Assembly: GCA_937957985.1 (NCBI GenBank) | Contig: CALGOH010000217.1 | Coordinates: forward strand, 1-43,450 | DNA length: 43,450 nt | Source: an uncultured Verrucomicrobiae bacterium | GTDB lineage: Bacteria > Verrucomicrobiota > Verrucomicrobiia > Verrucomicrobiales > Akkermansiaceae | Direction of reading: 5' to 3' | Part shown: positions 40,969-43,450 of the stretch, in pieces | Position numbering within the stretch: the stretch's first letter is position 1 | Layout: every line of letters begins with the position of its first letter | The notes under the pieces: generated by a model | Database searches by the model: none | What the model was told of the DNA's origin: nothing | Seen by the model: only the letters and a program-made list of their open reading frames with translations | Program-made: the position numbers and the translations under genes

Positions 40969-41544
40969 ATGTCCGAAGCCGTCCTCAAGGAACTCGTCGC
41001 CTCCCCGGAGACCCCGGGCACCCGGCATTTCCCTCCCTTCGAACCCACCGACCAACTCGAGGCCGAAGCCTCGCGGCGGATCGCGCAGTTCCCCGACGAA
41101 CACAAGCGCTCGGCGGTGCTGCCCATCCTCCATTTCATCCAGCACCGGCATGGGTTCCTGTCCGCCGACGCGATCCAGTGGACCGCCGACCGGCTCGGCA
41201 TCGAACCGGTAAAGGTGCTGGAGGTCGTCACCTTCTACCCGGGCTTCCGGCAGTCCGCGCCAGGCAAGTTCCACATCCGCGTCTGCCGCACCCTTTCCTG
41301 TGCGATGGGCGGCTCGTACGAACTGATGGACCGTCTCTGCGAGATCACCGGCATCGGCCGCGAATCGCTCGATCCCCATCATCACCCGATCGCCGTTTCA
41401 CCCTGCGGCACGTGGTCGGTCGAGTTCGCCGAATGCCTCGCTTCCTGCGGCACCGCCCCCGTCTGTCTCGTGAACGACGACTTCCACGAGGGCGTCGATG
41501 CCGGAAAAGCAAAGCAACTCCTCGATCAATACTCCAATGCCTGA
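40969..41544 (+). CDS. nuoE: NADH-quinone oxidoreductase subunit E
   Basis: The 24-kDa subunit of complex I, carrying a [2Fe-2S] cluster. Its cysteines are visible as VCRTLSC (CxxxxC) and CLASC (CxxxC) in the expected thioredoxin-like ferredoxin fold; the N-terminal helical part (EHKRSAVLPILHFIQHRHGFLS, VLEVVTFYPGFR) is also typical. It has 191 residues. It starts three bases after the thioredoxin gene stop and its own stop lies one base before the nuoF start. Confidence 0.95.
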   Translation: MSEAVLKELVASPETPGTRHFPPFEPTDQLEAEASRRIAQFPDEHKRSAVLPILHFIQHRHGFLSADAIQWTADRLGIEPVKVLEVVTFYPGFRQSAPGKFHIRVCRTLSCAMGGSYELMDRLCEITGIGRESLDPHHHPIAVSPCGTWSVEFAECLASCGTAPVCLVNDDFHEGVDAGKAKQLLDQYSNA

Positions 41545-41545
41545 G

Positions 41546-42958
<1,413 letters not shown>

Positions 42959-42973
42959 ACTCCACCCGGAGGC

Positions 42974-43450
42974 CTATCCCATCGTCCCGCCCCGCTTGGC
43001 CTCTTCAAGCTCGGCGATCAGTTGGCGGCGACGCAATTGCATCGCCGATTCGGCATTCTGGTAACGTCCGGCGCGATTGACACCACTCGCCGCGATCCAG
43101 ATCGCGGCTGCCACAAAGACCAGCCCGAACAAGGGAAACGGTCCCGGAGCCCCCATCGAGGAGGTCATCGTGATCCAGAAGAGCCCGATGCCTCCCGCAA
43201 CCACTCCACCGATCACGGAGCCAACCGCAGATGGCTCCGATCGGCTTCCGTTCTTGTTGGTCGTCATCATCCCCTCCCGCTCCGCCGCCCATTCGCGGTC
43301 GAGCTTCTCCAACTCGTTCTGGAGCCGGATCACCGTCAGGTCCCGGGACATCCGGTCGGTCTTCTCACCGATCTCCTCGACCAGTTCTGAATGCGGGGTG
43401 GTCGCGCCCTGGGCGCTCCCCGTCCTCGAGCCGCCGCACTTGCACGTCAC
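42974..43450 (-). CDS. Membrane protein with zinc-ribbon-like start, cut at the window edge
   Basis: Open frame of 158 codons up to the right edge; the first codon in view is GTG at 43450, so the true start may lie outside. It begins TCKCGGSRTGSAQG, which could be part of a zinc ribbon. A helical segment (TVIRLQNELEKLDREWAAERE) is followed by two membrane helices (VGSVIGGVVAGGIGLFWITM and PLFGLVFVAAAIWIAASGV) and a C-terminal helix (LRRRQLIAELEEAKRGG). I do not recognise a family. It is convergent with nuoF, 15 bases away. Confidence 0.7.
   Translation of the reverse strand: MTCKCGGSRTGSAQGATTPHSELVEEIGEKTDRMSRDLTVIRLQNELEKLDREWAAEREGMMTTNKNGSRSEPSAVGSVIGGVVAGGIGLFWITMTSSMGAPGPFPLFGLVFVAAAIWIAASGVNRAGRYQNAESAMQLRRRQLIAELEEAKRGGTMG

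Overview
This 43.45 kb window is GC-rich, densely coding chromosomal DNA. It most likely comes from a member of the Verrucomicrobiota, probably class Verrucomicrobiae. That placement is inferred from gene content: a PF07399-type putative Na+/H+ antiporter, two thioredoxin-fold proteins carrying SHD1-like domains, a DUF6600 envelope protein, the His6 (eukaryotic-type) form of HisA, a YqeY-IspD pair, and many lipoproteins. There is no rRNA, tRNA, CRISPR array or recognisable transposase. No gene-free stretch exceeds about 300 bases; the longest is about 240 bases (24448-24687).

Layout. 1-2022: start of an edge gene, thioredoxin reductase, and a thioredoxin-fold lipoprotein without cysteines at its active site. 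2147-4357: antiporter and riboflavin synthase. 4358-7381: a four-gene minus-strand membrane cluster (CorA-like channel, M90 peptidase joined to GYF_2/DUF4190, GYF_2-CD225, DUF2752). 7490-8058: DUF433/DUF5615 toxin-antitoxin pair. 8084-13483: hisA, a small membrane protein, and sucB-sucA. 13630-15180: an orphan ABC ATPase, a nested inverted-repeat element, and a DUF3592 protein whose last codons lie in the element. 15276-17619: yqeY-ispD-M16 peptidase, chained by 1-nt overlaps. 17643-18331: RHH/PIN toxin-antitoxin pair with a clear promoter and palindromes. 18347-24447: vWA protein, a large lipoprotein, a polyprenyl synthase, a DUF4136-like lipoprotein and a coiled-coil envelope protein. 24688-26876: nrdR, an unknown gene, a HIT hydrolase and a lipase-like hydrolase. 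26873-30556: DUF6600 lipoprotein, an anchored coiled-coil protein and a winged-helix regulator. 30650-32705: NahK-like kinase, cNMP-fold protein and DUF3307 protein. 32711-36480: CHASE2-adenylate cyclase divergent from an outer-membrane barrel and a FecR-domain protein. 36551-37107: BrnT/BrnA-like pair. 37139-38140: VanZ-signal peptidase I fusion. 38214-38894: barrel gene broken by an in-frame stop. 39010-42958: nuoD, SHD1-thioredoxin, nuoE, nuoF. 42974-43450: edge gene.

How the genes may work together. The most coherent candidate system is the cyclic-nucleotide/envelope group at 31798-36480: a membrane cyclase with a periplasmic CHASE2 sensor, a secreted FecR protein, an outer-membrane barrel and a cyclic-nucleotide-fold protein. 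About 2.5 kb further on, a perfect CRP-type palindrome (TGTGA-N6-TCACA) lies just upstream of nuoD. This suggests, as inference only, that cyclic AMP made in response to the envelope could reach respiration genes. Other unusual items are the signal peptidase fusion whose catalytic lysine position holds glutamine, the 2-oxoglutarate dehydrogenase E2 with two lipoyl domains and no visible subunit-binding domain, the bacterial CD225 (IFITM-fold) cluster, and the 118-base nested inverted-repeat element.
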